From DATARH01 sp963789255 (GTDB lineage Bacteria; Pseudomonadota; Alphaproteobacteria; ATCC43930; CGMCC-115725): DNA of 64,000 bases. This document shows, one piece after another, positions 1-9,212 of this stretch. The stretch is from assembly GCA_963789255.1 (NCBI GenBank), contig CAWBJW010000002.1, positions 1,736,001-1,800,000 on the forward strand, written 5' to 3'. A program made the translations under genes and the position numbers. Every line of letters begins with the position of its first letter. Position 1 is the first letter of the stretch. The notes under the pieces were generated by a model. That model searched no databases. It worked only from the letters and a program-made list of their open reading frames with translations, and had not been told where the DNA came from.

Positions 1-225
1 GCCGTAAAGCTGGTTCGGGCGCGCCTCGGGCAGATAACCGTGCCACACCTCGTCGGTGTATTCGGGCAGCACGATGCGCGACTCTTCGTGCTGTCCCGAG
101 CGGTCGAACAGGCACAGCTCGACCTTGTCGGCATGCGCCGAGAACAGCGCGAAATTGACGCCCTTGCCGTCCCATGTCGCGCCGAGCGGATGGGGGCTGC
201 CCGGCCACACCTTGGGCGACGCCAT
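1..225 (-). CDS. glgX: Glycogen debranching enzyme GlgX, N-terminal part (cut by window edge)
   Basis: The reverse strand gives 75 residues beginning MASPKVWPGSPHPLG, followed by an isoamylase N-terminal (CBM48/E-set) domain with VNFALFSAHADKVELCLFD. GlgX-type enzymes hydrolyse alpha-1,6 branches of glycogen in the cytoplasm. The ATG at 223-225 is preceded by GGAGAA at 233-238 with good spacing, so the start is firm. The rest of the gene, including the catalytic GH13 barrel, lies beyond base 1. Other glycogen and trehalose genes follow (branching enzyme, phosphorylase, otsAB), which fits this role. TreX/isoamylase is the main alternative name. Confidence 0.9.
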   Translation of the reverse strand, partial: MASPKVWPGSPHPLGATWDGKGVNFALFSAHADKVELCLFDRSGQHEESRIVLPEYTDEVWHGYLPEARPNQLYG

Positions 226-404
226 CGTTTATTTCTCCGTTCCCCGGATGAGGTCCCGATTTCGCGCACGCTTCTTCGTGTTGACCAGTATATCCAGCAG
301 CTTATCGCAGATCGAACCGGGCAGCCATGGCGGACCCGGCGGGTGCGGCGAAGTGCGGAGCGCCGAGGCGCGTTTCGACCGCCGCCTGATGCTCCGGTCC
401 GCGG

Positions 405-418
405 TTGATCTGGATCAA
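405..418. promoter_or_regulatory. FNR/FixK-type binding site
   Basis: TTGATCTGGATCAA is an exact match to the TTGAT-N4-ATCAA dyad recognised by FNR/FixK/Anr-family regulators. It lies about 97 bases upstream of the CsbD start codon (515) and about 180 bases from the divergent glgX start (225). It could serve either gene, but the distance suits the rightward transcript better. The match is seen directly; oxygen regulation is inference. Confidence 0.6.
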
Positions 419-514
419 CGACGACTGCTGGTAGAGGCCGCAATGTTCGGGAACGAACTACATCATCGCGCGCGCTTCCCGCTCACGGCTTTGCCAGACA
501 ATGGAGCAGAAATC

Positions 515-688
515 ATGGACAAGGATCGGATCGCCGGATCGGCGAAACAAGTCAAAGGTGCAGTCAAGCAGGTCGTCGGCAAGGCGGTAGGCAATTCCAA
601 GCTCGAATCCGAGGGGAAAGCGGACCAGGTCGCGGGCAAGATCCAGAACGCTATCGGCGGTCTCAAGGACGCACTCAAAGGGGAATAG
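515..688 (+). CDS. CsbD-family stress protein
   Basis: This 57-residue protein, MDKDRIAGSAKQVKGAVKQ onward, has the CsbD pattern: an N-terminal IxGxxKQxKG motif and a second amphipathic helix (KADQVAGKIQNAIGGLKD). CsbD-like proteins are small, hydrophilic and general-stress induced, with no known enzymatic role. A longer reading frame runs upstream, but the ATG at 515 gives the canonical family N-terminus and length, with a weak purine-rich GGAGCAGAA upstream. A perfect FNR/FixK-type box sits about 100 bases upstream. The gene lies between divergent glgX and a small membrane protein, in a storage/stress neighbourhood. Confidence 0.85.
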   Translation: MDKDRIAGSAKQVKGAVKQVVGKAVGNSKLESEGKADQVAGKIQNAIGGLKDALKGE

Positions 689-812
689 GCGGTCGGAACG
701 GGAACTGGCCGGGGCATCGTACGCGCGCCGTCCCCGGCCCCGTCTGCGCCGCCGGGGCGCCCATTGGATCTCGACCCTGTCGTCGAAACGCACCGCTGAT
801 AGGAGATAAATC

Positions 813-1055
813 ATGTGTTTCGATCTGGCATGGTTTGAAAATATTTTAATATGGCTGGTCGTAATTTGCACTATCATCGCAATTTTCAAGTTGCTTTTGC
901 CTCTTGTGCTGAATCAATTCGGGATGGCGGGCGGCATAATATTACGGATCATCAACATTATCGTCGGAGCGGTCATTACGATATATATTATAATAATTCT
1001 GTTCGATTTGATTTCCTGTTTTGCCGGCGGTAATTTTCATTTCCGATTTAAATGA
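813..1055 (+). CDS. Small hydrophobic membrane protein
   Basis: This 80-residue protein starts MCFDLAWFENILIWLVV. It has two strongly hydrophobic stretches (about residues 10-33 and 40-67, rich in Ile, Leu and Val), separated by a short Gly-rich turn, and ends HFRFK. The ATG follows TAGGAGATAAATC, a strong ribosome-binding site. Codon use is much more AT-rich than in the flanking genes, typical of very hydrophobic small proteins. It is probably an inner-membrane protein. Similar short Ile-rich proteins are common next to csbD or general-stress genes in alphaproteobacteria, but I do not recognise a specific family or function. Confidence 0.65.
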   Translation: MCFDLAWFENILIWLVVICTIIAIFKLLLPLVLNQFGMAGGIILRIINIIVGAVITIYIIIILFDLISCFAGGNFHFRFK

Positions 1056-1266
1056 GATTAAAGAATTTTGGCTGGATTGACGCCAACGGCTTATTGGCAA
1101 CGACGGGACCGGCCGCGGGTATCGTGCTCAACGATCGGGACTTGCCGTGTTCACAGCAAATGTGCTCCGGCGGCAATGGCGCGGATCGGTTCCGATAATG
1201 GAACTGCAACCGCTACGCCGCCGTTAATTTTTTCCGCGCCCGTAACGCGAAAAGTGGGAGCAAAGA

Positions 1267-3081
1267 ATGCCGGACAGCACCGATGCCGCAACCAAACACC
1301 TCGGCATGGGCGCCATACCCGGGGCGACGGCCGTCGGCTTTCGCGTATGGGCGCCCCATGCCGAAAAGGCTTACGTGACCGGAACTTTCAATGACTGGAA
1401 CGAGACCGCAACCCCTCTGGCCAGAGAGGAAAACGGTTACTGGTCGGCCGAGGTGGCAGAGGCAAAAACCGGGGACGAATACCGGTACCTGATCGATTGC
1501 CCCACGGGCCCGCTCTCCCGCATTGATCCTTACGCCAGAAAGGTGACCAACTCGGTCGGTAATGGTGTCGTCTATGATCCCACGGCGTTCGACTGGGGCG
1601 ATGACGACTTTCACATGGCAACGGGCAACGAGATCGTCATTTATGAGATGCACGTCGGCACGTTTAACGTCAAAGAGGAGGGGCGGCCGGGCACCTTCGC
1701 CAGTGCCATGGAAAAATTTCCCTATCTTCAAGAACTCGGCATCAACGCCGTGGAAGTGATGCCGGTCGCGGAGTTTCCCGGCGACTTTTCGTGGGGTTAC
1801 AATCCGTCTCATCCCTTCGCCATTTCGAGTATTTACGGCGGCGCGGACGCCTTTAAGCGATTTGTCAAAGCGGCTCACAAGCATGGTCTCGCAGTCATTG
1901 TCGATGTCGTTTACAACCACTTTGGCCCGTCCGATCTTGATTTGTGGCAGTTTGACGGGTGGAGCGAAAATGAGAAGGGAGGAATTTACTTTTTCAACGA
2001 TCGCCGGTCGAACACGCCGTGGGGCGAGACACGCCCCGATTACGGCCGCGGCGAGGTGCGCCAATATCTACGCGATAATGCTTTGATGTGGTTTGAGGAA
2101 TACCACGCCGACGGCCTGCGCTGGGACGCCATACCGTATATCCGGAATATTGAGGGCAAGGACGACGATCCGCCTGATGACATTCCCGAAGGCTGGAGCC
2201 TGATGCAGTGGATCAACGAAGAAATCAAACAACGGTTCCCCGGCAAGATCAGCATTGCCGAAGGTATGCACAATAACGCTGGGGTCATCAAGGACACGGT
2301 CGCCGGCGGCGCCGGCTTCAACGCGCAATGGGACAGCGAATTTGTGAACCCAATCCGCCAAGCGATTATCGCTCAGGACGATACATCGCGCGATCTGGGG
2401 GCAGTCAGCAAAGCGATCGAGTATCGCTATGATCTGGATTTCTTTCGCCGGGTCATTTTTACCGAGTCGCACGACGAGGTCGCCAATGGCCGGGCCCGCG
2501 TGCCCGAGGAAATCTGGCCAGGCAAGGTGGACAGCTGGTTTTCCAAGAAGCGCTCGACGTTGGGCGGCGCTCTTGTTCTGACCTCGCCAGGCATCCCGAT
2601 GATTTTTGAAGGGCAGGAGTTGCTGGAAGATCGCTGGTTTCAGGATAAAGTCCCGATCGACTGGTCCCGAGCCGCCGACGAACACGGTATTCTCGGAATG
2701 CACCGGGACCTGATTGGCCTACGCCGCAATCTGTCGGGGGTGACGCGGGGGTTGTGCGGCGAAAATATTCATATCTATCATTTCGACGATTCGGCCAAGC
2801 TGCTCGCCTTTCATCGCTGGGATAAGGAGGGCCCGACCGACAGCGTCGTTGTGGTGGTGAATATGGTCAATCAAAACCGCGATGACTATGACATCGGTTT
2901 TCCGCGGGGCGGGTTGTGGAAAACACGATTTAACAGCGACTCGTATAACTACGGCGCGAATTTTGCCAATCATCCGACCCCGGATGTCGCAGCCCGCGAA
3001 GAAGAATTCGATGGACTTCCGTGCTCCGGAAAAATCAGCATCGGGCCGTACACGGTGGTAATTTTTTCACAGGACGAATGA
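1267..3081 (+). CDS. GH13 alpha-amylase family enzyme with N-terminal CBM48 (branching-enzyme-like)
   Basis: This 604-residue protein has an N-terminal E-set/CBM48 domain (GFRVWAPHAEKAYVTGTFNDW, about residues 24-44) and then a GH13 barrel. The GH13 signature regions are present: VVYNHFGP, GLRWDAI with the expected nucleophile Asp287, SIAEG with the acid/base Glu332, and ESHDE with the third acid Asp403. A C-terminal all-beta domain follows. All catalytic residues are intact. It lacks the long N-terminal module of the GlgB encoded next door, and could be a branching enzyme, an alpha-amylase-like transferase or a maltooligosyltrehalose trehalohydrolase relative. GGGAG eight bases before the ATG supports the start. 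It converges on glgB with only 38 bases between them. Confidence 0.8.
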   Translation: MPDSTDAATKHLGMGAIPGATAVGFRVWAPHAEKAYVTGTFNDWNETATPLAREENGYWSAEVAEAKTGDEYRYLIDCPTGPLSRIDPYARKVTNSVGNGVVYDPTAFDWGDDDFHMATGNEIVIYEMHVGTFNVKEEGRPGTFASAMEKFPYLQELGINAVEVMPVAEFPGDFSWGYNPSHPFAISSIYGGADAFKRFVKAAHKHGLAVIVDVVYNHFGPSDLDLWQFDGWSENEKGGIYFFNDRRSNTPWGETRPDYGRGEVRQYLRDNALMWFEEYHADGLRWDAIPYIRNIEGKDDDPPDDIPEGWSLMQWINEEIKQRFPGKISIAEGMHNNAGVIKDTVAGGAGFNAQWDSEFVNPIRQAIIAQDDTSRDLGAVSKAIEYRYDLDFFRRVIFTESHDEVANGRARVPEEIWPGKVDSWFSKKRSTLGGALVLTSPGIPMIFEGQELLEDRWFQDKVPIDWSRAADEHGILGMHRDLIGLRRNLSGVTRGLCGENIHIYHFDDSAKLLAFHRWDKEGPTDSVVVVVNMVNQNRDDYDIGFPRGGLWKTRFNSDSYNYGANFANHPTPDVAAREEEFDGLPCSGKISIGPYTVVIFSQDE

Positions 3082-3119
3082 GCGGCCGATAAAACACCGT
3101 GAAAGCAGCCGCGGCGTGC

Positions 3120-5342
3120 TCAATCGGCGGTGAAGATCAAAACGCCGAGCGGCGGCAGCCGCAACAAGATCGAATAAGCATGGCCGTGCATCGGGTGCGG
3201 CTCGGCATGGACCTCGCCGGCATTGCCGACCCCGCTGCCGCCATAATCCTGCGCATCGGTGTTGATGCGTTCGCGATAACGGCCGGCGCGCGGAACGCCG
3301 ATCCGGTAGCCGATCCGCGGCACCGGGGTAAAGTTGCACACGATGACGGCAAACTCATGCGGGTCGCGGCTGCGGCGCAGATAGGACAAGACGCTCTCGG
3401 CCCCGTTGGCGGCGTCGATCCAGGCAAAGCCCTCGGCCTCGCAATCGAGCCGGTGCAGGGCGGGCATGTCGCGATAGAGGCGGTTGAGATCGCGCACCAG
3501 CTGCCGCACGCCGCCATGAAACGGGTCGCCAAGCAGTTGCCAATCGAGGCCGATGTCGTGGTTCCACTCGCGCTCCTGGGCGAACTCGCCGCCCATGAAC
3601 AACAGCTTCTTGCCGGGATGGGTCCACATGAAGGCGAAATAGGCCCGTAGATTGGCAAAGCGCTGCCAGCGGTCGCCCGGCATCTTGCCGATCAGCGAGC
3701 GTTTGCCGTGCACGACCTCGTCATGACTGAGCGGCAGGATGAAATTCTCATGATAGGCGTATAACAAGCCAAAGGTCAGGTCGTTGTGGTGGTATTTGCG
3801 GTGGATCGGGTCTTTCGACATGTAGCTGAGCGTGTCGTGCATCCAGCCCATGTTCCATTTGAAGCCGAAGCCGAGGCCGCCGACATAAGCGGGACGCGAC
3901 ACCATCGGCCAGGCGGTCGATTCTTCCGCGGTCGTGGTCGCGCCGCTCGCTTCGCCGAATACCAGCTCGTTCATCCGCCGCAGAAAGGCGATGGCCTCGA
4001 GGTTCTCGCGCCCGCCATAGGCGTTCGGGATCCACTCGCCCTCCTTGCGGCTGTAATCGAGATACAGCATCGAGGCGACGGCATCGACCCTGAGGCCGTC
4101 GACATGGTACTCGCTCAGCCAATAGAGCGCGCTCGACAACAGGAAATTCGCCACCTCGCGGCGGCCGAAATTGTAAATGAGGGTGTTCCAATCGCGGTGC
4201 AGGCCCTGGCGCGAGTCGGCATGCTCGTAGAGCGCGGTGCCGTCGAACCGCGCGAGGCCGTGCGCGTCGTTGGGGAAATGGCCGGGCACCCAGTCGAGCC
4301 ACAGCCCGAGACCGGCGCCGTGGCAGGCATCGACAAACGCCCGGAAATCATCGGGCGTGCCATGGCGCGCGGTCGGCGCGAACAGCGAGACCGGCTGATA
4401 GCCCCATGAGCCGTCGAACGGATATTCGGTGACCGGCATCACCTCGATATGGGTGAAGCCGAGATCGGCGACGTAGGGGACGAGCTGGTCGGCGAGTTCG
4501 CGATAGCTCAGATAACGGCCGCGCTCGGCCAGGTTGCGGCGCCACGAGCCGAGATGGACTTCATAGATCGAGATCGGTGCTTCGCGATCGTTGCGATTCC
4601 AGCGCTCGCCCATCCAGGCCGCGTCCTGCCACACATGGCGCGACGGCGCCGCAATCGCCGAAGCCGTGCCGGGAGGCGGCTCGGCCATTTCGGCATGGGG
4701 ATCGGCCTTCAAGGGCAGCAAGCCGCCATCCGGGCCAAGCAGCTCGTATTTGTAGAGATGGCCGGGGGCGAGGCCGGGGACAAAGAGTTCCCAGAACCCG
4801 CCGGCATGCCATTTGCGCATCGGCATGCGCCTGCCGTCCCAGTCGTTGAAATCGCCGACGACGCTGACCCGGCGGGCGTTGGGCGCCCAGACCGCAAAGG
4901 CAATGCCCGCGACGCCGTCGTGGACGATCGGGTGGGCGCCGAGCTTCCGATGGCTGGCGAGGTGGTTGCCCTCGACCAGCAGGTGAAGGTCGAGTTCGCC
5001 GAGCACCGGGGGAAACCGGTAGATGTCGTCGAACTCATGCCAGCTTTTGCCGCGCCGCGCCCGTAGGCAATAGCGGAACGGGTCATGCCGCTCGGCGATG
5101 CTGGCGACGAACAGACCGTCCGGGTGAACGCGAGTCGCCTTGGCGACCATCGTCCCCGTCGCGCTGTCGACGACCGCCACCGCGTTGGCATCGGGCAGGA
5201 AGGCCCGCACGCAAAGCCCCTCCCCGGCCGCGTGCATGCCGAGAAACGCAAACGGGTCGCCGTCGCATGCCGCGACGATCGCCGCTATGGCCGGATCAGC
5301 CCTCTGCGGCACGCTTGCTCCCGCGCTGGCTACGATCCCCAA
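3120..5342 (-). CDS. glgB: 1,4-alpha-glucan branching enzyme GlgB
   Basis: This 740-residue protein transfers alpha-1,4-glucan chains to form alpha-1,6 branches in glycogen. It has two N-terminal beta-sandwich domains (the second with VSVVGDFNDWDGR), a GH13 barrel with GLRVDAV (nucleophile Asp420), AEEST (acid/base Glu473) and LSHDEVVHGK, and the family-specific FMGGEFAQEREWNHD. The length is typical. The reading frame opens with TTG at 5342, only 11 bases after the otsA stop. GTG at 5310-5312, preceded by GGGAGCAAGC, is a plausible alternative start. It is the last gene of an otsB-otsA-glgB run on the minus strand, linking trehalose and glycogen synthesis. Confidence 0.95.
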   Translation of the reverse strand: MGIVASAGASVPQRADPAIAAIVAACDGDPFAFLGMHAAGEGLCVRAFLPDANAVAVVDSATGTMVAKATRVHPDGLFVASIAERHDPFRYCLRARRGKSWHEFDDIYRFPPVLGELDLHLLVEGNHLASHRKLGAHPIVHDGVAGIAFAVWAPNARRVSVVGDFNDWDGRRMPMRKWHAGGFWELFVPGLAPGHLYKYELLGPDGGLLPLKADPHAEMAEPPPGTASAIAAPSRHVWQDAAWMGERWNRNDREAPISIYEVHLGSWRRNLAERGRYLSYRELADQLVPYVADLGFTHIEVMPVTEYPFDGSWGYQPVSLFAPTARHGTPDDFRAFVDACHGAGLGLWLDWVPGHFPNDAHGLARFDGTALYEHADSRQGLHRDWNTLIYNFGRREVANFLLSSALYWLSEYHVDGLRVDAVASMLYLDYSRKEGEWIPNAYGGRENLEAIAFLRRMNELVFGEASGATTTAEESTAWPMVSRPAYVGGLGFGFKWNMGWMHDTLSYMSKDPIHRKYHHNDLTFGLLYAYHENFILPLSHDEVVHGKRSLIGKMPGDRWQRFANLRAYFAFMWTHPGKKLLFMGGEFAQEREWNHDIGLDWQLLGDPFHGGVRQLVRDLNRLYRDMPALHRLDCEAEGFAWIDAANGAESVLSYLRRSRDPHEFAVIVCNFTPVPRIGYRIGVPRAGRYRERINTDAQDYGGSGVGNAGEVHAEPHPMHGHAYSILLRLPPLGVLIFTAD

Positions 5343-5353
5343 AGATGGGATCG

Positions 5354-6794
5354 TCAGCCCGTCGTACCAGTCCGCAAGGCGAACAACTGCCGCAGCCCGC
5401 TGAGCATGCCGGGGCGCTGACGCGATTCCGCGAGCGCCGACAGGAACAGCTCGGCCCAGCGATCGACATCGTTTTCGGCGAGATGCGCGAACATCCGCGC
5501 GTGCCTCGCCTTGCGCTCCTCAACGGGCATTTCGAGCGCGGCTCCAATTGCCTGCGCCACGGCCTCGACTTCGTGCGGGTTGACGATCAGGGCGCCATCG
5601 AGGCCGAGCCGCGGCGCCGGCAAACCGGGACAGCACGAGGACACCAGGATCGTCGGGATCCTGAGCGGCGACATACTCCTTGGCAACAAGGTTCATGCCA
5701 TCTCGCAGCGGCGTCACCAGGCCAACATCGGCCGATCGGAAAATCCCCGCCAACGAGGCCCGTGAATAGGAGCGGTTGACATAGCGGATCGGCGTCCAGG
5801 CCGCCTCTCCGTGTTGCCCGTTGATCTGACCGACGATCGTACTCACCGTGCGATCTATCTCGACATATTCCGGCACCTCGGCTCGGCTTTTCGGGGTGAT
5901 CTGAAGGAACGTCACCCGGCCCAGCCACTCGGGCTGGGTGTCGAGAAAGCGGCCGAACGCCTGGACGCGATCGGGGATGCCCTTCGAGTAGTCGAGACGA
6001 TCGACCCCGAGAATCAGACGCCGGCCGCCGAGACTGTCGCGCAGCCCCGTCACCAAACGTGATGTCGCGGCATTGCGGGCGGCCCGTGCATAATCCGCGG
6101 TATCGATCGCGACCGGAAACGCGCGAACGTGTACATAGCTGCCACCAAACTCGAAGGCTTCGCGGGTGCGTCCTGCGATGCCGTGCCGTATCTCGAAATA
6201 GCGGCGCAGATTGTCGGCATCAGCCTCCGTCTGCAGCCCGACAAGGTCGTAGTGGGTAAGCGCCCCGACCGTCTCTGCGTGCTGCGGCAGGACCATCAGG
6301 ATGTCGGGCGGCGGGCAGGGGATATGGAGGAAGAAGCCGATCGGATTATCGTGCCCCAAGGCGCGGAGTTCCTTGGCGAGCGACAGCAGGTGATAGTCGT
6401 GGACCCAGATCACGTCGTCGGGCCGGATGAACTCAGACAGCGCGTTGGCGAACAGCGCGTTGACCCTCAGATACCCGGCGAGCTCGACCGAGGTGAATTC
6501 GGCCAGATCGACCCGATAATGCAGGATCGGCCACAGCACGCGGTTGGCGAAGCCGTTGTAATAGTCCTGGTAATCGGCGTTCGAAAGATCGAGCGTAATG
6601 AACGTCCGCCGCTGCCGCTGGACGACCGTTGGCGGCGGGACAGTGCCATTCTCGGCCACCTTCCCGCTCCAGCCGAACCAGATCCCCTCGCGCTGCTTGA
6701 GCGCTGCATTGACGGCGACGGCGAGGCCGCCAGCCAGCGGCGCCGCGGCACCGGGGACCGCGACGCGGTTCGAGACTATGATGAGACGCGGCAC
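5354..6794 (-). pseudogene. otsA: Trehalose-6-phosphate synthase OtsA, split by one frameshift
   Basis: A GT20 trehalose-6-phosphate synthase (UDP/ADP-glucose plus glucose-6-phosphate). The first frame, from GTG 6792-6794, gives VPRLIIVSNRVAVP, WVHDYHLL, FFLHIPCPPP, GVDRLDYSKG and LRDGMNLVAKEYVAAQ. The second frame, down to the stop at 5354, gives DGALIVNPHEVEAVAQAI and the usual C-terminus. The switch lies near 5603, where one extra base in GGCC breaks the frame. Removing it gives an uninterrupted protein of about 479 residues, the normal size. GGGAGGA at 6801-6807 selects the GTG start rather than an upstream ATG. The start is 16 bases after the otsB stop. The defect may be a sequence error, because both halves look well conserved. 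Confidence 0.85.
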
Positions 6795-6810
6795 CACACA
6801 TCCTCCCATT

Positions 6811-7551
6811 TCAACGGGCGAACCTTCCCAACCATGCCCGCACCGCCGCCGGCTGCGGGAAGCAGCCCGACAGCCCAGGCAGCGCCGCGCCGACCGAGAA
6901 AGCCAGGCCGCCGCGCGCCAGTGCGGCATCGAAGCCGGCACGGTCCATCAAATCGTCCGCCACAAAAACCGGCCGTCTTCCGGCAAACGGCTCGCGCGTC
7001 ATGAAGAATTCGATCGCCTTGCCCTTGTCGGACCCGCAAGGCTTGATTTCGAGCACAAGATGACCCGCGCTCACCTCGAGATCGAACGCGGCGTGCCCCT
7101 CGATAAAGTCGCAAAGCGCCGCGCCGAGCGCCTCCTTGGCCTCGCCCGCGACGCGATAATGCACGGCAAAACCGACACCCTTGTTCTCGGCGAAGGTGCC
7201 GGGGAACCGGTTGAGGAGCCGACAGAGATCGTGCCACGCCTGTTCCGGCAGGCGAGGCTGCGTCAGCCACGGGCCGGGGGCATCGGACGATGGGCGGATC
7301 TCGGCGCCGTGCAGGCCGCTTGCCGGCAGCCGCAACGGTGCGAACAGTCGATCCAGCTGCTCGATCGGCCGGCCGCTGAGCAGGGCCAGCGCGCCATCGA
7401 GACGCCGTTCGACAGCTTCCAGCACGCCGGGAAGGCCGGTTGGAACGGCAACCGCCTCGGGGCGCGCCGCCAGGTCGAGAAGGGTGCCGTCAACATCGAG
7501 AAAAAGCGCGATCTGCTCCGGCCTCAAATCCACCAGATTCGCCTCGTCCAC
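6811..7551 (-). CDS. otsB: Trehalose-6-phosphate phosphatase OtsB
   Basis: This 246-residue HAD-superfamily phosphatase removes phosphate from trehalose-6-phosphate. The catalytic motif DVDGTLL lies at residues 19-25 (nucleophile Asp19, acid/base Asp21). LLSGRPIEQLD supplies the motif II region, the Lys sits in GSDKGKAIEFF, and the metal-binding motif IV reads FVADDLMDRAGF, slightly divergent from the usual GDDxTDE. The GTG start at 7549-7551 is the first in frame, with AAGGAAAG further upstream. It is the first gene of the minus-strand otsB-otsA-glgB unit. The partner synthase directly downstream makes the assignment secure. Confidence 0.92.
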   Translation of the reverse strand: MDEANLVDLRPEQIALFLDVDGTLLDLAARPEAVAVPTGLPGVLEAVERRLDGALALLSGRPIEQLDRLFAPLRLPASGLHGAEIRPSSDAPGPWLTQPRLPEQAWHDLCRLLNRFPGTFAENKGVGFAVHYRVAGEAKEALGAALCDFIEGHAAFDLEVSAGHLVLEIKPCGSDKGKAIEFFMTREPFAGRRPVFVADDLMDRAGFDAALARGGLAFSVGAALPGLSGCFPQPAAVRAWLGRFAR

Positions 7552-7667
7552 GCGACCGTTCGCTTTCCTTGGTGCCCAACCCCGGATAACGCGATGTCAG
7601 GCCGGATGGTTCCGATTCGGCCAAGCGCCAATTCACCGCAGCGGCCGCGGCGGCAAAAGCGTTAATC

Positions 7668-9212
7668 CTACAGCACCACCTCGACGAGAAACGGCCCGGG
7701 CGTGACGATGCCCTCGGCGAACCGCCGGTTGAACCCGTCCATGTCGGTGACCCGCGCGCCGGGCACGCCGAGGCTCTTTGCCAGCCCGACCCAGTCGATG
7801 TCGGGGCGCCCCAAATCGAGCATGTCGAGCGCCTTCCGGCCCGGGTTGCCGGCCCCGACATTGGCCAGTTCGCCCTTGAGGATCTGGTAGGTGCGGTTCG
7901 CGAACAGCACGGTGGTGATGTCGAGCCCCTCGCGCGCCTGGGTCCACAATGCCTGCACCGTGTACATCGCGCTGCCGTCGGCCTGCAGCGAGACGACCTT
8001 CCTGTCAGGGCAGGCGACCGCGGCACCGGTGGCGAGCGGCGGGCCGAGGCCGATCGAGCCGCCCATGTTGGACAGCCAGTCATGCGGCGCGGCCATCCGG
8101 GTCGGCGCAAAGAAGCCGCGCCCGGTCGTGACCGCTTCGTCGGCGACGATCGCGTTCTCCGGCAACAGCGCGGCGATCGAGACGCCGAGCGCCTCCGAAG
8201 TGATGGTCCCCGACGCCGGGGCCGGCGGCTTGTCGTTGACGACCGGCGCCGGCGTTGCGCCCCCCTTGACCTCGTCGCAGAGCCATTCGAGTGCCGCGAT
8301 CGAATCCTCCTCCGGCCGCGCCAGCACATGGCCCTGGCAACCCTCGGGATAGAGCCGGCTCGGCTTGTCGGGATAGGCGAAGAACGCGACCGGCATCTTC
8401 GCCCCGACCAGAATTATGTGGCGCAATCCCGCCAGCACCTTGAGCGCCTGGTCGACGACATAGGGGATCCGTTCGACCGACACCCGGCCGCGGCCGCGCT
8501 GCGTCCTTGCGTTCGAGCCCTGCGCGATCAGCCTGGCGCCGGTCTTGACAGCGATCCTGCCGGCCAGCTCCAGTCCGTCGGCGTGCACCGCGCGTCCGGT
8601 GAGGAGAATGAGGGTCGGCTCGCCCGAGCGCAGGACCCGCGCCGCCTCGGCAACCGCCTCGCGCGCCGGCGGCGACGGGGCAACCGGCGGGGGCACCGCT
8701 TCCGGCCCCGAGCCCTCGTTCCACGCGGTGTCGGCCGGCAGGATCAAGGTCGCGATCCGGCCCGGGGGCATCCGCGCCGCGGCGATCGCGAGAGCGCCGT
8801 CGGCGGCGATCGACTTCGCATCGGGCGAAGTCTTGACCCAGTGCGAGTTGGGCCGCGCCAGCCCCTCGATGTCGGAGGTCAGGGGCGCGTCATATTGCCG
8901 GTGATAGGTCGCATGGTCGCCGACGATATTGACCATCCCCGAGGCCGCCTTGTTGGCGTTGTGGATGTTGGCGAGCCCGTTGCTGAGGCCGGGGCCGAGA
9001 TGCAAGAGCGTCGCCGCCGGCCCCCCGGTCATCCGGTAATAGCCGTCGGCCGCGCCGGTGACGACCCCCTCGAAGAGCCCCAGGACGCAGCGCATCCCCT
9101 CGACCCGGTCGAGCGCGGCGACGAAATGCATCTCCGAGGTGCCGGGATTGGCAAAGCACACATCGACCCCGCCGCCGACCAGCGTGCGCACCAGACTTTC
9201 CGCACCGTTCAT
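7668..9212 (-). CDS. Thiamine-diphosphate-dependent enzyme, acetolactate-synthase-large-subunit-like
   Basis: This 514-residue protein has the three-domain layout of the ThDP pyruvate-decarboxylase/acetolactate-synthase superfamily. The N-terminal domain has FANPGTSEMHF and LFEGVVTGAADGYYR with the expected activating Glu. The central domain follows, and the C-terminal ThDP/Mg domain has LQADGSAMYTVQALW and FANRTY (an ADG...N variant of GDG...NN). The ATG at 9210-9212 follows GGAGAAGCGGTC, so the longer reading frame is not used. Substrate cannot be read from sequence; benzoylformate decarboxylase, sulfoacetaldehyde or acetolactate-type chemistry are all possible. It may be transcribed together with the otsB-otsA-glgB genes that follow in the same direction. 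Confidence 0.8.
   Translation of the reverse strand: MNGAESLVRTLVGGGVDVCFANPGTSEMHFVAALDRVEGMRCVLGLFEGVVTGAADGYYRMTGGPAATLLHLGPGLSNGLANIHNANKAASGMVNIVGDHATYHRQYDAPLTSDIEGLARPNSHWVKTSPDAKSIAADGALAIAAARMPPGRIATLILPADTAWNEGSGPEAVPPPVAPSPPAREAVAEAARVLRSGEPTLILLTGRAVHADGLELAGRIAVKTGARLIAQGSNARTQRGRGRVSVERIPYVVDQALKVLAGLRHIILVGAKMPVAFFAYPDKPSRLYPEGCQGHVLARPEEDSIAALEWLCDEVKGGATPAPVVNDKPPAPASGTITSEALGVSIAALLPENAIVADEAVTTGRGFFAPTRMAAPHDWLSNMGGSIGLGPPLATGAAVACPDRKVVSLQADGSAMYTVQALWTQAREGLDITTVLFANRTYQILKGELANVGAGNPGRKALDMLDLGRPDIDWVGLAKSLGVPGARVTDMDGFNRRFAEGIVTPGPFLVEVVL

Noticed and set aside
1068..1394. 108-codon frame after the small membrane protein
   Set aside because: No motif or ribosome-binding site, and it overlaps the start of the GH13 gene in another frame.
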